A DNA stretch of 64,000 nt from assembly GCA_964020155.1 (NCBI GenBank), contig OZ026555.1:2491282-2555281 (forward strand), written 5' to 3'. The notes under the pieces are model-generated. The model ran no database searches, was not told the origin of the DNA, and saw nothing but the letters and a program-made list of their open reading frames with translations. The translations under genes and the position numbers were made by a program. This document shows, piece by piece, positions 23,089 to 33,780 of this stretch (the stretch's first letter is position 1; the number at the start of each line of letters is the position of its first letter). Source of the stretch: Chondrilla cf. caribensis. Its lineage: Eukaryota; Porifera; Demospongiae; Chondrillida; Chondrillidae.

Positions 23089-23160
23089 CAAAGATATAGC
23101 TTCTTCAGACAATTCAACGGCATGCATGATTATGGCATGTTGCTGCAAGTCTCTTTGATC
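23089..23160 (-). CDS. NLR-A upstream exon 4
   Basis: A 72-nt exon between TTATTGCAG| and |GTGAGTCT, in phase 0-0, encoding 24 residues beginning DQRDLQQHAIIMHAVELSEE. Its frame joins directly to the NACHT exon (ATC TAC CAA). The intron between them holds the whole gypsy element. No domain is recognised; the sequence is helical in character. Confidence 0.6.
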
Positions 23161-23343
23161 CTGCAATAACATGAAGTAGACAGACAGTGATGTACGCATT
23201 GGAAATAGTGGTCCACATATGCACAAGATAACAATAAAATAACAGATGTCCACATATGTACATATAGGTGCAGCTAGAAAAACCATGTCAATCAATTGAG
23301 AACTGTACAGTACACATTCGCATACATGAAACTAAGTAAAATA

Positions 23344-23736
23344 CGGTAGGCGCCAAAAAAACAACTTCATTTGAGAGAAGAAGGAATTCGTACAACAGGG
23401 ATGGGTCATAATATGTGAATAATCAAGAGGTGAGTTCACTGGATCGATTGATTGAGAAACGCCATTTCTTCATTCCAGAAGATGTCTCCACTGCTTAGAC
23501 AAATCCATATATTCGGCATTAAAGTGACGAGCTCTTCATATTCGAGTATCAAGCCAAATCGTTCTGTACTTTGATAGGATATGTTCTAATCGACACATTT
23601 CGTTCTCTCCATCTTTTCGAAAGTTCCGTTTCGTTCCATTCCATTCAGTTTCCATTTTTAAATTATTTCCATAGGCAAAAAGTAGGAAGCCGCGTTTAGA
23701 CAGAACGGAACGCAAAGTTTATTTTGGCACCTACCG
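23344..23736. mobile_element. 393-bp MITE with CGGTAGG ends
   Basis: Inverted ends CGGTAGGCGCCAAAA and TTTTGGCACCTACCG with TA on both sides. The interior matches the longer copy at 55916-56518 (TTCACTGGATC, ATTCCAGAAGAT, GATAG.AT.ATTC), so this copy is internally deleted. It lies in an NLR-A intron. Confidence 0.7.
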
Positions 23737-24001
23737 TATGTTTCAATGATAGTAAAAGAAAATTGTACACACTCATCTGCATCCCTCATACAGTAGTGCA
23801 ATGATGTGATGTAAAATAGATGCACGTATGTGCTGCATTAAATAAATATTTTGAAACAGAAAAAATTAGCTTTAATTTGTACGGCTCGGCAATTGCCTTA
23901 CACAAGACTATAATTATGAGTCCCATCAAAAACTTGAACAGAGACCACTCATAACAATAGATGCACACACAGGCAGTCTCATACATTCCAGTAAATATTA
24001 C

Positions 24002-24075
24002 CTGAGCACTGACAAAAGATTGTAGCTGGCGTGCAAGTTCCTGTGCTAAATCATAATGACTACGATAGCTGTCAG
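24002..24075 (-). CDS. NLR-A upstream exon 3
   Basis: A 74-nt exon (CAACACAG| to |GTAATATT) that takes one base from the previous exon and ends in phase 0. It encodes SDSYRSHYDLAQELARQLQS and a few more residues, an amphipathic helix. Phase agrees with both neighbours, which is the main support. Confidence 0.6.
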
Positions 24076-24240
24076 CTGTGTTGAAAGAAATGAACAAAAA
24101 GTTAATTAATTCTCTTCATGTATAGTTTCAAATTGTTATTCTTGAAACATGAGCAGTGCAAGTGTGGTTCTATTAGGAATGTATGCATTGTTCATGTACG
24201 TAGTTGCTATAAATATTACTAACAGCTTATAAGCACTCAC

Positions 24241-24326
24241 ACATTATTCTCTGTATCTCAGTGATCCACCCAGGTGACCATTGGAGAATACAGCAGTGGA
24301 ACTTCTCAGGTGAACACAGTACCGAT
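24241..24326 (-). CDS. NLR-A upstream exon 2
   Basis: An 86-nt exon (ACGTGTAG| to |GTGAGTGC), open only in the frame that gives CSPEKFHCCILQWSPGWITE and IQRIM. It carries one base in and one base out, fitting exon 3 and the proposed exon 1. It may belong to an N-terminal effector or adaptor domain, but I recognise no death-fold signature. Confidence 0.55.
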
Positions 24327-24623
24327 CTACACGTGGAGAAAATAATATGGACATTATCAATAAGATAAAGCAAATAATATTATGTATAATTATGTGTGCA
24401 ATAACGGTATCAATAGTATATCAACAATTATAGTACACTAATAATATATATAATACAGAAGAAGTGAGGAAGAAAGGACACATTACAATAATAAGAAGAA
24501 ATAATATCATTGCGAAAGTAATACTAGTATGGCAAATAGTACTAGTACAGTTTAAATAAATTAAAGCTGAATTAGTTTGAATATAGCAATAATCAAAGTT
24601 AGCACAAAATGATAATTATAATA

Positions 24624-24893
24624 ACTAGCTGAATCACCCGCCCTACGGGTGCCTATATAGGAATCGCCAGTGTTTGTCCGCAAACGTATCATTAAAATGG
24701 CGCATTTCAAGTATGGCAGATAGTACGGTTTCGCTCCAATTCTAGAAGAAAGGCCTAAAAAGAACGCCAACCCCCTTAGGACGCTTCACGAGTGCCGCTG
24801 AGGAGGATTGGAGAGTTTGACGTCGATCGCGTGCGAACTGACGGAGGAGTTTGCGAACAAACAAACAGAGAATCCTTGCTTTATAGTAGGATG
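24624..24893. mobile_element. SINE-like element in an NLR-A intron
   Basis: Starts ACTAGCTGAATCACCCGCCC with a small CACCCG/CGGGTG hairpin, has a GC-rich body, and ends TTTGCGAACAAACAAACAG then TTTATAGTAGGAT. The tail resembles that of the 1330-1694 insertion (shared GAGAGTTTG.CG.CG and GCGAACAAACAA). Probably a SINE or RTE-derived element. Confidence 0.5.
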
Positions 24894-26260
24894 ACTATAA
24901 TAGCACACTAATTGATTACTATTATACACTATTATTGCAGATTATGAATTAACAACTTAAGAATATAATAACATTACTAAAAGATAACTGTACATTAGAT
25001 TGTAATAAAAATGGAATACATACAATGGAGAATTAAAAACTGTACGTAATATGTGCATAACAATAATAATAGTACATTACAATTGATTGACATACGTACA
25101 TTAGATAATAACCAATACAGACTACCATCAATAAATTAATAACAATCAATATATTAATAAGCAAACAAACAAAGATTAATATAAAGCAATAGGATTGGTA
25201 TGGTTATTGTTAATGAGTATATGACAAAAAATGAACAATTTATACCAATGGTATATTCAAAAATTGCATGAGTAATTTGATTAATAATTTATAATGTCGT
25301 TAGTAACAATAATTATAAAATTTACTTAATTTATAACCAGTAATAAAATGAATTTAGTTCAAGTAGACAATATCTTACAACACATGTATTTACATTCATA
25401 CTAGGTAAAAGCAATCTACTTATTATATATCTATTTATGAATCTATTTATGAATGTTTTTAATTAAAATTACTTATTTCTTATGTATGTATTTCTTTGCA
25501 TACATTCAATAAATTTTAATCACAAATTTACACTAAATTACAACTACACAAATACAATTTAATAGGAATTCCCTATTCAAGAACAGTAATCAATAATTGA
25601 TATTCAGTTGGTGTATATGCTTATTTATATTTGTTCCAATGAAGTTATAAATTAGTAATCATACAATTTGTAAATTAAAATATAAAAGACAATAAGCAGC
25701 TTGTTTTTTATCCATTATTATCCTGCTCCATTTATTACACATGCAAAGATCTTACTTTATTGTATGTATAATGTATTATGCAGTACTGATAGTCTCTTAG
25801 TATATATAATTTAATAATTTATGCACGACGTCGTATACAGCACTTTTATCAAACATACATCCTATTGTATCAAACTGATTGTTTGCTCTATTTTCTGAAT
25901 ATTTTTAACACATGTATATATACTGTACTGTATGTTCTGCATATTAAATACAATAATATTATTATTATACCTATGCATGCATGTAAAGATATTGATAGTA
26001 CAAAACCAGTAATTAATTCACCACTCTACCATAATCTAGAAATAGCACATACACTGCTATGCTCTCACATGGGTGTGATATTCTTGCAATGATTTACATG
26101 GAACCTCCACAATCCAACACTTTCACGCCATCTATAATCTGATCGCATTGAAATCCATAGATTGCAATATGAAAACCTCTATAGTCTGATGTTTCGTGTA
26201 ATTCAACATGCATTTATTGTCCCATGCAAGTGAATGTTTGATAATCAAGGTTCCACTGTG
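24894..26260. other. AT-rich intron, no gene seen
   Basis: Very AT-rich sequence with many short A/T runs and stop codons in all frames. I see no exon, terminal repeats or RNA gene. It would lie in the first intron of NLR-A. Confidence 0.5.
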
Positions 26261-26266
26261 TCTTTT

Positions 26267-26292
26267 AATTACCGAGCGTTAGCGAGGTAATT
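26267..26292. repeat. Small hairpin heading a GC-rich block
   Basis: AATTACC/GGTAATT arms enclose GAGCGTTAGCGA. The design, CCGAG...GCGAGG between inverted arms, recalls the 22.9 and 32.3 kb foldbacks. The following 430 bp (to about 26720) are unusually GC-rich with one 76-codon frame (26474-26704) that I do not recognise; it may be an insertion. Confidence 0.4.
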
Positions 26293-27097
26293 GTTTCCGT
26301 TCGTTAGGGGAGTCCGATCGAGCAGCCCATGCACATAATTGCGGTGGCTGCCAATATTGTGTGATTTAGGTCACTTTTTGGTTTCTTTGAACGCAAATCG
26401 TTCGTCGAACGAATCGATCAGCACTAAGTCGTCCCACCGACGGTAATGGGGCACCGTCGCAGCATATATTGAAATGGCAAACTTGGACAAAGGTTGCCTG
26501 TGGTTCACACACGATCCGTTAAAAGAGCACTTACTTTTCGATTCCTCCTGTCGACAAATTTCGGACTACATCACTACTAAGTACCTTAAAACAATTCGAA
26601 TAACAATTGTCAACTTTTTTGCACAACGATGTTTCGATTTCCTTCGCCGAAGAGCAGGGTTCGCCAATCCGTCGTTCGGGACACCAAATGGTCGGCCATC
26701 ATGACGTCCATTTTGGAAGACATTTTTAGATGATGTCACTAAACTACGTCATATCCTAGATCTTGATATGCAACATCTATTTGCGAGGTTCTGAACTTTG
26801 TTCACAACTAGTTATTATTTTCTACAGTATAATAATCCACATATCCGCAGATGCAATCTTACCTCAAAATTCAATACTCAATACCCTCAGGGTAAGGAAA
26901 CGACGATTACGTAGCTTCTAGCGTTAAGCCCCAATACGCCTTCGAAATGAATCCAGGAAAGAACACGAAATCTTGACTTTTCCTCGTCAAGAAACTATTA
27001 TAAAGTAAAAAAACATCAAATTTATAATTAAATCGATAACACATTACTATAGGTAGCTAGAGAGTTAGAAAGCAAAACAAATTTTATAATTAGCTAC

Positions 27098-27231
27098 CTT
27101 TGACCGACTTTTCTTCCTTGTCTATTGTCACGGAAACAAATTTCCCCTCTGTAGTAATCAACCAAAACCCTCCTTGAATGAAATGTGTTGCCTATGATGC
27201 CTTGTACTCGACGTCCAATTCCTAGCCTCAT
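27098..27231 (-). CDS. NLR-A proposed first coding exon
   Basis: The ATG at 27231 opens 44 codons starting MRLGIGRRVQGIIGNT and ends with two bases before a weak donor, AAG|GTAGCT. The two spare bases plus the first base of the 24326 exon complete an Arg codon, so phase fits. It lies at the edge of a CpG-rich stretch facing the divergent neprilysin-like start. Supported only by phase, frame and position; another 5' exon is possible. Confidence 0.35.
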
Positions 27232-27400
27232 GCAACTATGCCTCGACCTGAATGCCACAACCCTGCCAGGGGAGCGTGGGAGGGAGAGACGATCGAGGGG
27301 CGGGTCCAGGACAGGCCGTTCCGATGAGTTGATCCCTAGAATTATTGATTCAGTATGAAAATGGCGGGCATTCGACGCTGGATCGCTGGAAAGAAATCTA
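27232..27400. promoter_or_regulatory. Candidate bidirectional promoter, CpG-rich
   Basis: About 170 bp between the proposed NLR-A start (minus, 27231) and the first ATG of the neprilysin-like frame (plus, 27401). It is far richer in G, C and CpG than its surroundings, with a GC-box-like GGGGCGGG near 27298 and AAAATGGCGG near 27357, a match to the YY1-type motif. No TATA box is evident. Role is inferred from composition and position. Confidence 0.4.
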
Positions 27401-27557
27401 ATGATCGGGGAAGAATTTTGTCATCATGGAGTTTGGACAATATTCCTCATCTTTTGCACCAGTATAGCTTCGATATCTCTTGTTTTGTGCTTGTCGTTCC
27501 AACTGATTAGTGCATGTAAATCACGTTCCGTCATCATCTACCTATGGTCTGTTGAAT

Positions 27558-27594
27558 CATAGATAATAGAACTTACGTAGTTCTATTATCTATG
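27558..27594. repeat. 37-bp perfect palindrome with 7-bp direct repeats
   Basis: CATAGATAATAGAACT and its exact complement flank TACGT. GTTGAAT stands on both sides (27551-27557 and 27595-27601), as expected for a tiny insertion. Confidence 0.7.
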
Positions 27595-28799
27595 GTTGAA
27601 TCGGGTTCTAACTCTGTCTCCTAACGTTAACGTGTGCACCACTGCAGTGTGTGTCGAGTTGGAAGCAGAAATACCTAGCTCAATGCTAACGTAGAATAGA
27701 TTATGTATGGTTGTATCGACAAAACAAAATCCCCTTGTGACGATTTGTTGTTGTATGCCATCTGAAAACCTGTTACTGTCCAATTGTACCAAATGAACAA
27801 GAAGCGGTGGACCAGTAGGAACAGCTATCCCACAGGGAGACCTACCTCCTGGTTACAACAACATGACCATTGCCAACATCTCGTCTACCTTCCCCATGCC
27901 TTCTCATGTGAGTTGTTCAGTTTATGTACATGACAAGGTGTAACCATAGACCCTAGATGTTGCAGTGTACGTACGTGTGTACATCCAACACATCATCAGT
28001 GCAAGATACATGTAATGTGTATGTTTATATCCAATGAGTGTGTGATGTACGTATGTTGTCGTCATGTACTGAATGTTTAACATAAACACCATGTTATGTA
28101 TACAGTCTGAGTTAGGGGACCTGAAACACATCACACATTGTTCTGATTGTTGAATGAAATGATAAACATTGACGTTGGTGGTGTGGGATACCATGATTGA
28201 AGCAAATACTACCAACAGCTGTGCATATTCCATCTGGGACTACTGAAAGATCTTCAGATCCCAAAGATTCATGATTCCAGATAAATTTGAATTCTCGTGT
28301 ATATTAATAAGTGTGTGTATACCTCATAACAATTTGTATGGTAGTAGCTCTTATCTACATGTGTGTATTATAAGAAATAATATGTCAGCATGTACATAGA
28401 CATGGCAGATCCACATGTAAATATGTACATGTTCCCAAATCACACCACATTTCAGATATACGTACACCTTGATGTACCTGGGTCTATTGTAGTTTGACTG
28501 GCTGAGGTGTTTCCAAACCTTCTTCAACTCTGTTGGTCTTGGTGCCAACATCACCAGTGAGACTGTGGTCATTGTGAGCTCTCCAGAGTATTTCCAATGT
28601 ATTTTATGTTCCACAGCCAAAACTGTGTGAGGGACTACTGTAGGTTTCTGTTGCAGTGTAGACAACACACCTACCGATCACGTATGAACCACACCACATG
28701 AATATCATTACAATGTCACTGAATGTCTCCCTGTTTGCACCACAGTCATAATAACTGTGGACTGTAATGGAACCACTACAATGGGACTAGAATGTTATT

Positions 28800-29160
28800 C
28801 TCAGCAATTGTCAAGTTTGTCTAGTTCCTGAGCCTTTAAATTTATTTCCATAATTCTTACCAGTCCATACAATAATGTAATGAATGCAATTTGCCATGTC
28901 ATCCATCTAGGAACACAGCACTTACCACCTAAACCCAGAGCAGTTCCTTTTGTGTTTCCTCTGAGCAATAGGCTATACAAAAACAACATAGAATGCTTGT
29001 GTTCAATTCCTCCATCAGCAGAATCCATTCAAGATTGTGGTTACCTGTTCAATAATTGGTACATATCCCTTTGCACCGCATATCCCTCCAATGTCCACCA
29101 GACTCTTTGCTTCCTTCTAAATTGGGTCTCACTCGTACAGCATATTTTCATGTGACCTTG
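28800..29160. other. Unidentified stretch between peptidase exons
   Basis: Overlapping plus-strand frames of about 90 codons exist here but show no splice context or domain I recognise. Possibly old transposon sequence. Confidence 0.3.
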
Positions 29161-29501
29161 CTCAATAATACCAGCTCAATGTACTGTACGTATATGCAGA
29201 CTTCTGACTGCCTACCCTTTGTGTCCTGTTTACCATGTAGTGTTGTTGAGAACTACGTACGTCAAGTGGCAGCTTGCTCTTCCTTACATCCCATTGTTGA
29301 GTACCCCGTTCCGCCGTCTGGCTGATGCATTTTATGAGGACATTGGTGGGAAAGGGGGTTCCCCATATCATACTTACATATGTAACAGTGTTCGTAGTGT
29401 TTGTATTATATGAGAGTGAATTTGTATAATATTCAGTTGAATGTGTAGTAATGAGTGTACAGTATATAACAGGGTGTCTACATGTGCATATGTAGAGTGT
29501 A

Positions 29502-29745
29502 CAGTTGGACCTCTTTACATACAAGGACAGTCTCTTCATAACATGTCTTGTGGATATACAGTGGAACCTCTCTATTACAAACCTCTGAATAGCAGAAACC
29601 TCTGTAATAAGGACTAAAATCAAGGTCCCAAAGTTTCCATATTAGAGAGGTTCCACTGTAGATGTATCCACAGATAGTTGTTGTATTGGTTATAACAGCA
29701 GGAAAAGTGAGGAACCAAGGATGATGTTGTGAATAGGTCTAACTG
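29502..29745. mobile_element. MITE interrupted by another MITE
   Basis: Outer ends CAGTTGGACCTCTTTA and ...GAATAGGTCTAACTG. Interior blocks (ACAAGGACAGTCTCTTCATA, GAACCAAGG.TGATGTTGTGA) match the uninterrupted copies at 30185 and 30641. A second element at 29559-29658 is inserted at a TA within it. Confidence 0.7.
29559..29658. mobile_element. 100-bp MITE, CAGTGGAACCTC family
   Basis: CAGTGGAACCTCTCTATTA and its complement form nearly the whole element as a hairpin, flanked by TA. Family members of 174-175 bp lie at 41823 and 49823. Confidence 0.8.
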
Positions 29746-30184
29746 TACCATTTCATCAAGGATAAGACCTTATTAAAATGTTGTGGAATATCTCTGTGTT
29801 GTGTGCATCCATACACTGTGTGGTACACATCTGTACATTGTATTGTACACATCTGTACAATGAGAATAACTACATACTGTCTGTAAGTATGTGCGTATAT
29901 ATGTGTACATATCTACAATTGAGAACATTATACACTGATAATGTCACAGTACATGGATGTATACTACAATGTTGCAGGAGTTTACCATATGCATGTGTAC
30001 TTATGGTATATGTGTGCTCATTTCATTAATAGTTTGGTTACATTGTTCTTGTAGTTGTGTTCCACCAATTCTGGAATCTACTTGTAGAAGCCGTACTCCC
30101 CACTCTCAGCATCCCCTCCATCACACCTATGCTTGTTACAGGGTTTCTTGGCTTTTGTGCTCTTCCAGATAAATGTAGATTGTA

Positions 30185-30346
30185 CAGTCAACCTCTTGGC
30201 AATAGCATTTTACAAGGACAGTCTCTTTATAACAATGTCTTGTAGACACAGATGTACGTATCAACACAGAGAGTATTTGTATTGAACTGACTATAACCTC
30301 AGGTAAAATGAGGAACCAAGGGTGATGTTGTGAAGAGGTTTGACTG
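30185..30346. mobile_element. MITE, CAGTCAACCTCTT family
   Basis: 162 bp with ends CAGTCAACCTCTT and AAGAGGTTTGACTG, TA on both sides, and the shared GGAACCAAGGGTGATGTTGTG block. Confidence 0.7.
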
Positions 30347-30640
30347 TATGATGTATGTATCAATATGCATATCCACATGTGTCTTTCATGCAGTACAGGT
30401 GAATGAGACCATCAATAATATCTTGACAGCTTTCAATGCCAGGATTCAGGCTAAGGATTGGCTAGATGATGTCACCAAACAGCGATGTGAACAGAAGGTT
30501 AGTGTAGAGGGTTGTGTTCTGTCATGCCCAAACTGCCAGAGGACCAGGAATTAGAAATAGAACTTCATTAGTATAATGCTTGTAAGGAACATTTCTCTCA
30601 TGTGGTGGTAGTCGTAGTAGTAGTGCACAGGAGTGAAGTA

Positions 30641-30815
30641 CAGTTAAACCTCTATATAGCAGCACTTTTCACAAGGACAGTCTCTTCATAGCAACATATC
30701 TTGTGAGCACAGATGTATCCACACACACAGTGATTGTATTGGTTACAACAGCAAACTGGTTATAATGACAGGGAAAGTGAGGAACCAAGGGTGATGTTGT
30801 GAAGAGGTCTGACTT
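30641..30815. mobile_element. MITE, same family, third copy
   Basis: Ends CAGTTAAACCTCTATA and AAGAGGTCTGACTT. It is uninterrupted and shows the original sequence at the place where the 29.5 kb copy took an insertion. Confidence 0.65.
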
Positions 30816-31938
30816 TACCAGTTCACTGAGGATCGGACCTTATTGAAACATTGTGGAGTGTCCCTTTTTCAGGAAGTGTGCATTGAATTGCATGTCACTG
30901 GAGGAAGCTGTGTACCAGTGTTACTGAGGGTGAAGCCATAGTGAAACATTGTTGACACAATAATGTACCACTACAGGCCTCAACACAATACAGCACAAAA
31001 CATCCTACTGTGACCCAGACATTGGCAGGAGAGACCAGTGTGTCTCAACCTAACTATCACACCACACCTGACATGCTGGTCCAGACAGAACTCCTCCTCA
31101 GTTCTTCTCCTCGTGATTGCTTATACCTACCTTACAGATGTGAAGTGTAACCAATCACATTTTATACACTACATTTAATTACTACGTACACTCCATACAC
31201 ATGTATCCACAGGCTGTATTGTACATATCCATACACTGTATTGTGCACATATGTACACTGTATTGTATGTATCTGGTACACTGTATCATACACACATCTG
31301 TACACTTCTCTGTGCTCAAATTGGTCTGCTGTTGTAGAGTACTTTTCCATGCAAGCCACCTCAGGATCACTTTGCCACATTCACATGCTAACACTTCACA
31401 TGACTTGATTGTAACCAGGACTGGTGTGGTGCCATGTATTGTGGTCCCATGGTGTTGTCTTGTTGTTTGTGTGAGAATGTATCCAGTGATGTCCTCTACT
31501 TTCTGTGCCATGAATAGATTTAGGCATATATGTGTGTTCATATGTACATACTGCAGTTACTGTGTGGTGTGTGTACACTGCTGCTAGTTAACCTTCGTTA
31601 TACCAATCGATGTCTGTACAGTTCGATTGGATTATGAGATTAACTATATATGTATGTGCATTTCTATGTGTACATATCTACAAATGAAAACACAATACAC
31701 TGATAATGTCACAGTACATGGATGTATACTACAATTTTGCAGGAGTTTACCATATGCATATGCATGTACATGCATACATGTGTGCAGCTTTCCATTGAAC
31801 ATGCATACATATTCATGTACATGTGTACATGTGTGCAGTCGTGTACATATGTACGTATGTACATGTGTGCAGTACTGTACTGTACATTGTGTGTGAAGGA
31901 GTGGAAGGTGTTAGACATGTTTGTTGTAAGTTAGAAGG

Positions 31939-32119
31939 TTTCTTGGACTATTTTTGAACATGTTTTATGGTCAGTACAAGTTAATTTTCAGTTTTGTATC
32001 ATTTGTACTGATGAAGCCCACGATGGACCAAACGTTGCACAGTTGAATAATAATTGTGTGAAATCATGAGGAACATAAATGATAAACAATATAGACATGT
32101 CCAACAATAGTCCAAGAAA
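31939..32119. mobile_element. Foldback element with hammerhead-like motif
   Basis: TTTCTTGGACTATT and its complement bound a 181-bp element with further inward similarity (GAACATG.T/ACATGTC). Inside, CTGATGAAGCCC and GGACCAAACG resemble a degenerate hammerhead ribozyme core. Confidence 0.55.
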
Positions 32120-32265
32120 TCATCTAATACATATATACAGTATGGTATACATACTCACTGTACATGTACATATGTGGAGATTAAATGTGTGCATTGGGGT
32201 GAAGGTCCTTCAGTAGACACTGTCCATACATATGTATATTAATGTATTACATGTGAATATGTAAT

Positions 32266-32389
32266 AGTTGTACCACCTTTCAGCAGGGTACATGGGAAAT
32301 AGACGGATTAGATAGTCCACGAGGGCGGAGCCCGAGGGGTCTATCTAATCTGTCTATTCCCATGCACCCTGCTGAAAGGTGGTACAACT
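32266..32389. repeat. 124-bp long hairpin with GGGCGGAGCCC core
   Basis: Arms of about 52 bp, starting AGTTGTACCACCTTTCAGCA and ending in its complement, with few mismatches around CGAGGGCGGAGCCCGAGG. The core is shared with 22905-22961, the arms are not. Confidence 0.8.
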
Positions 32390-32439
32390 CACTTGTATCC
32401 CAGCAAATGTAAGGATAGGTGCGAGTTTGTTTACGCGTT

Positions 32440-32440
<1 letters not shown>

Positions 32441-32498
<58 letters not shown>
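32441..32498. repeat. (TG)n microsatellite
   Basis: An uninterrupted GT run of about 58 bp. It creates false open frames in several readings. Confidence 0.95.
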
Positions 32499-32500
<2 letters not shown>

Positions 32501-33072
32501 ATGTTTAGGACTATCCCATTGGTCCCATGTGTGTGTACATACATACATGCATAGCCATGTGTACACTTATGTGTTGCTATGTTTGGTATGTATACACATA
32601 TTGTTGGGTATGTTCCTGTGTTGTAGAGCACTGTACTGTGATATTGCATATTGTCCTCTTGTCACATCTCAGATTTGAAGAACCTTTTATATGTCAGTTT
32701 GGTGTGTACCATGTTGTTCTCCCCAGGAGAAATTCCACCATTATCCATCTATGGTGAGCATGTGTGTATTTCAAGTGTGTGTATGTGTGCAAAGTGGCAT
32801 ACTAATGTGTTCCAGAGGTGCTGTGCGTATATACGTATTTTGATTTAAACTCCCCTATATGTGCAATTTAGTATGTGTATGTATTTGTGTATGTGTGCAT
32901 GTGTATTTGTATGTACGTACTTGTATGAATGTTGTTCTTATGATATTACTGTTTGCTATCCCTACCTCCTCGTTCATGTTCACTATTCTACGTACATGGC
33001 ATATGTTCCTTTGTGTGCACTGAACTAGTTCAGTTGCTACATATGTTACAGTCTCGTGTATTGCTCTGATAG

Positions 33073-33201
33073 ACCAGCGGTCCACAGACTTCATCACAGA
33101 AGTGTTGGAGATGATAGAGGATCCTCCATCTTGTGACACTGACGATCAGGTACCAGATGCTCTTGTCAATGTTGTGCTGAGCTTCAACCAACACTTCACA
33201 G
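33073..33201 (+). CDS. Single exon, possibly SPIN90/NCKIPSD-like
   Basis: Acceptor CTCTGATAG| and donor CACAG|GTCAGT bracket an open exon with RSTDFITEVLEMIEDPP and ALVNVVLSFNQHFTG. The L-x-x-F/L-N-x-x-F pattern after an acidic PD segment recalls the leucine-rich domain of SPIN90 proteins. I see no certain neighbouring exons, though GEIPPLSIYG before a |GTGAGC at 32753 could be one. Gene identity is tentative. Confidence 0.35.
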
Positions 33202-33349
33202 GTCAGTGGATGGTCTCACCACCAGCAGGTGTTGTTGTGTTTACATGTTCCAACTACAAACACAAATCACCTCTATTACCTGTTAACACCCTGACTTCCT
33301 ACGTTACCTATTTACATGGGAACCAGTTTAACCCTCTGTAAGGTTGCAA

Positions 33350-33780
33350 CCTACTCAAGCACTCACCAGGGATCTCGACGAGAACCCCTTCTTGGACTTA
33401 AGGGGGTGCCGACTCGCTCCCCCAACTGCGTGCCACCCCTAAACCATGAAACCTGGGCATATTTAATGCTCAATCTACTTATATAACCAAATATCCTACT
33501 TAACTTTGCCCTGGGGGATTGAGCCTGCACCACCCTTTCACGCCATTAGGCGGAGAAAAAAAAAAAAAAAAAAAAAAAAACTGACAAAGCTGAAGAAACG
33601 CTCCAGAAAGCAGCCCGAAGCCAGCGAGGAATTGCAAACGTGCTGAACAGCTGCTCCCCACGATCGGAAGTCCGTTACGTATTATTACCCAACCCACGTT
33701 CCCCGGTGAACCGCGGCGGTCGGTTACGCCATCCACTCCGGAAGTCGGCGTTAACTTCATCTAACTTCCTTAAATTCCAT
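33350..33780. repeat. GC-rich insertion with A25 run
   Basis: A block markedly richer in GC than its surroundings, with a run of 25 A at 33556-33580. The minus strand next to it reads GCAGGCTCAATCCCC, vaguely like a pol III B box. A SINE-like insertion is possible; target duplications were not found. Confidence 0.4.

Larger units (their letters stand above)
27401..30497 (+). pseudogene. Neprilysin-like (M13 peptidase) gene remains
   Basis: Collinear pieces of a type II membrane zinc peptidase. 27401-27515: short cytoplasmic tail and membrane anchor (VWTIFLIFCTSIASISLVLC), donor |GTAAAT. Near 27645: CVELEAEIPSSM like the N-terminal Cys segment, then a stop. About 27823-27907: YNNMTIANISSTFP. 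28493-28597: FDWLRCFQTFFNSVG and VVIVSSPEYF. 29241-29345: TTYVKWQLALPYIP and FRRLADAFYEDIGG. 30394-30497: INNILTAFNARIQAKDWLDD. The order matches M13 proteins, but most of the N-terminal lobe and the whole HExxH zinc region are missing, and introns are full of MITEs. Most likely a truncated pseudogene; a gene with undetected exons cannot be excluded. Confidence 0.55.

Noticed and set aside
26474..26704. 76-codon plus-strand frame starting MANLDKGCLW
   Set aside because: It lies in a GC-rich block that looks inserted, with no family or splice evidence.
32354..32678. Frames rich in TH or CV repeats near 32.4-32.6 kb
   Set aside because: They are translations of a TG microsatellite and a hairpin arm.
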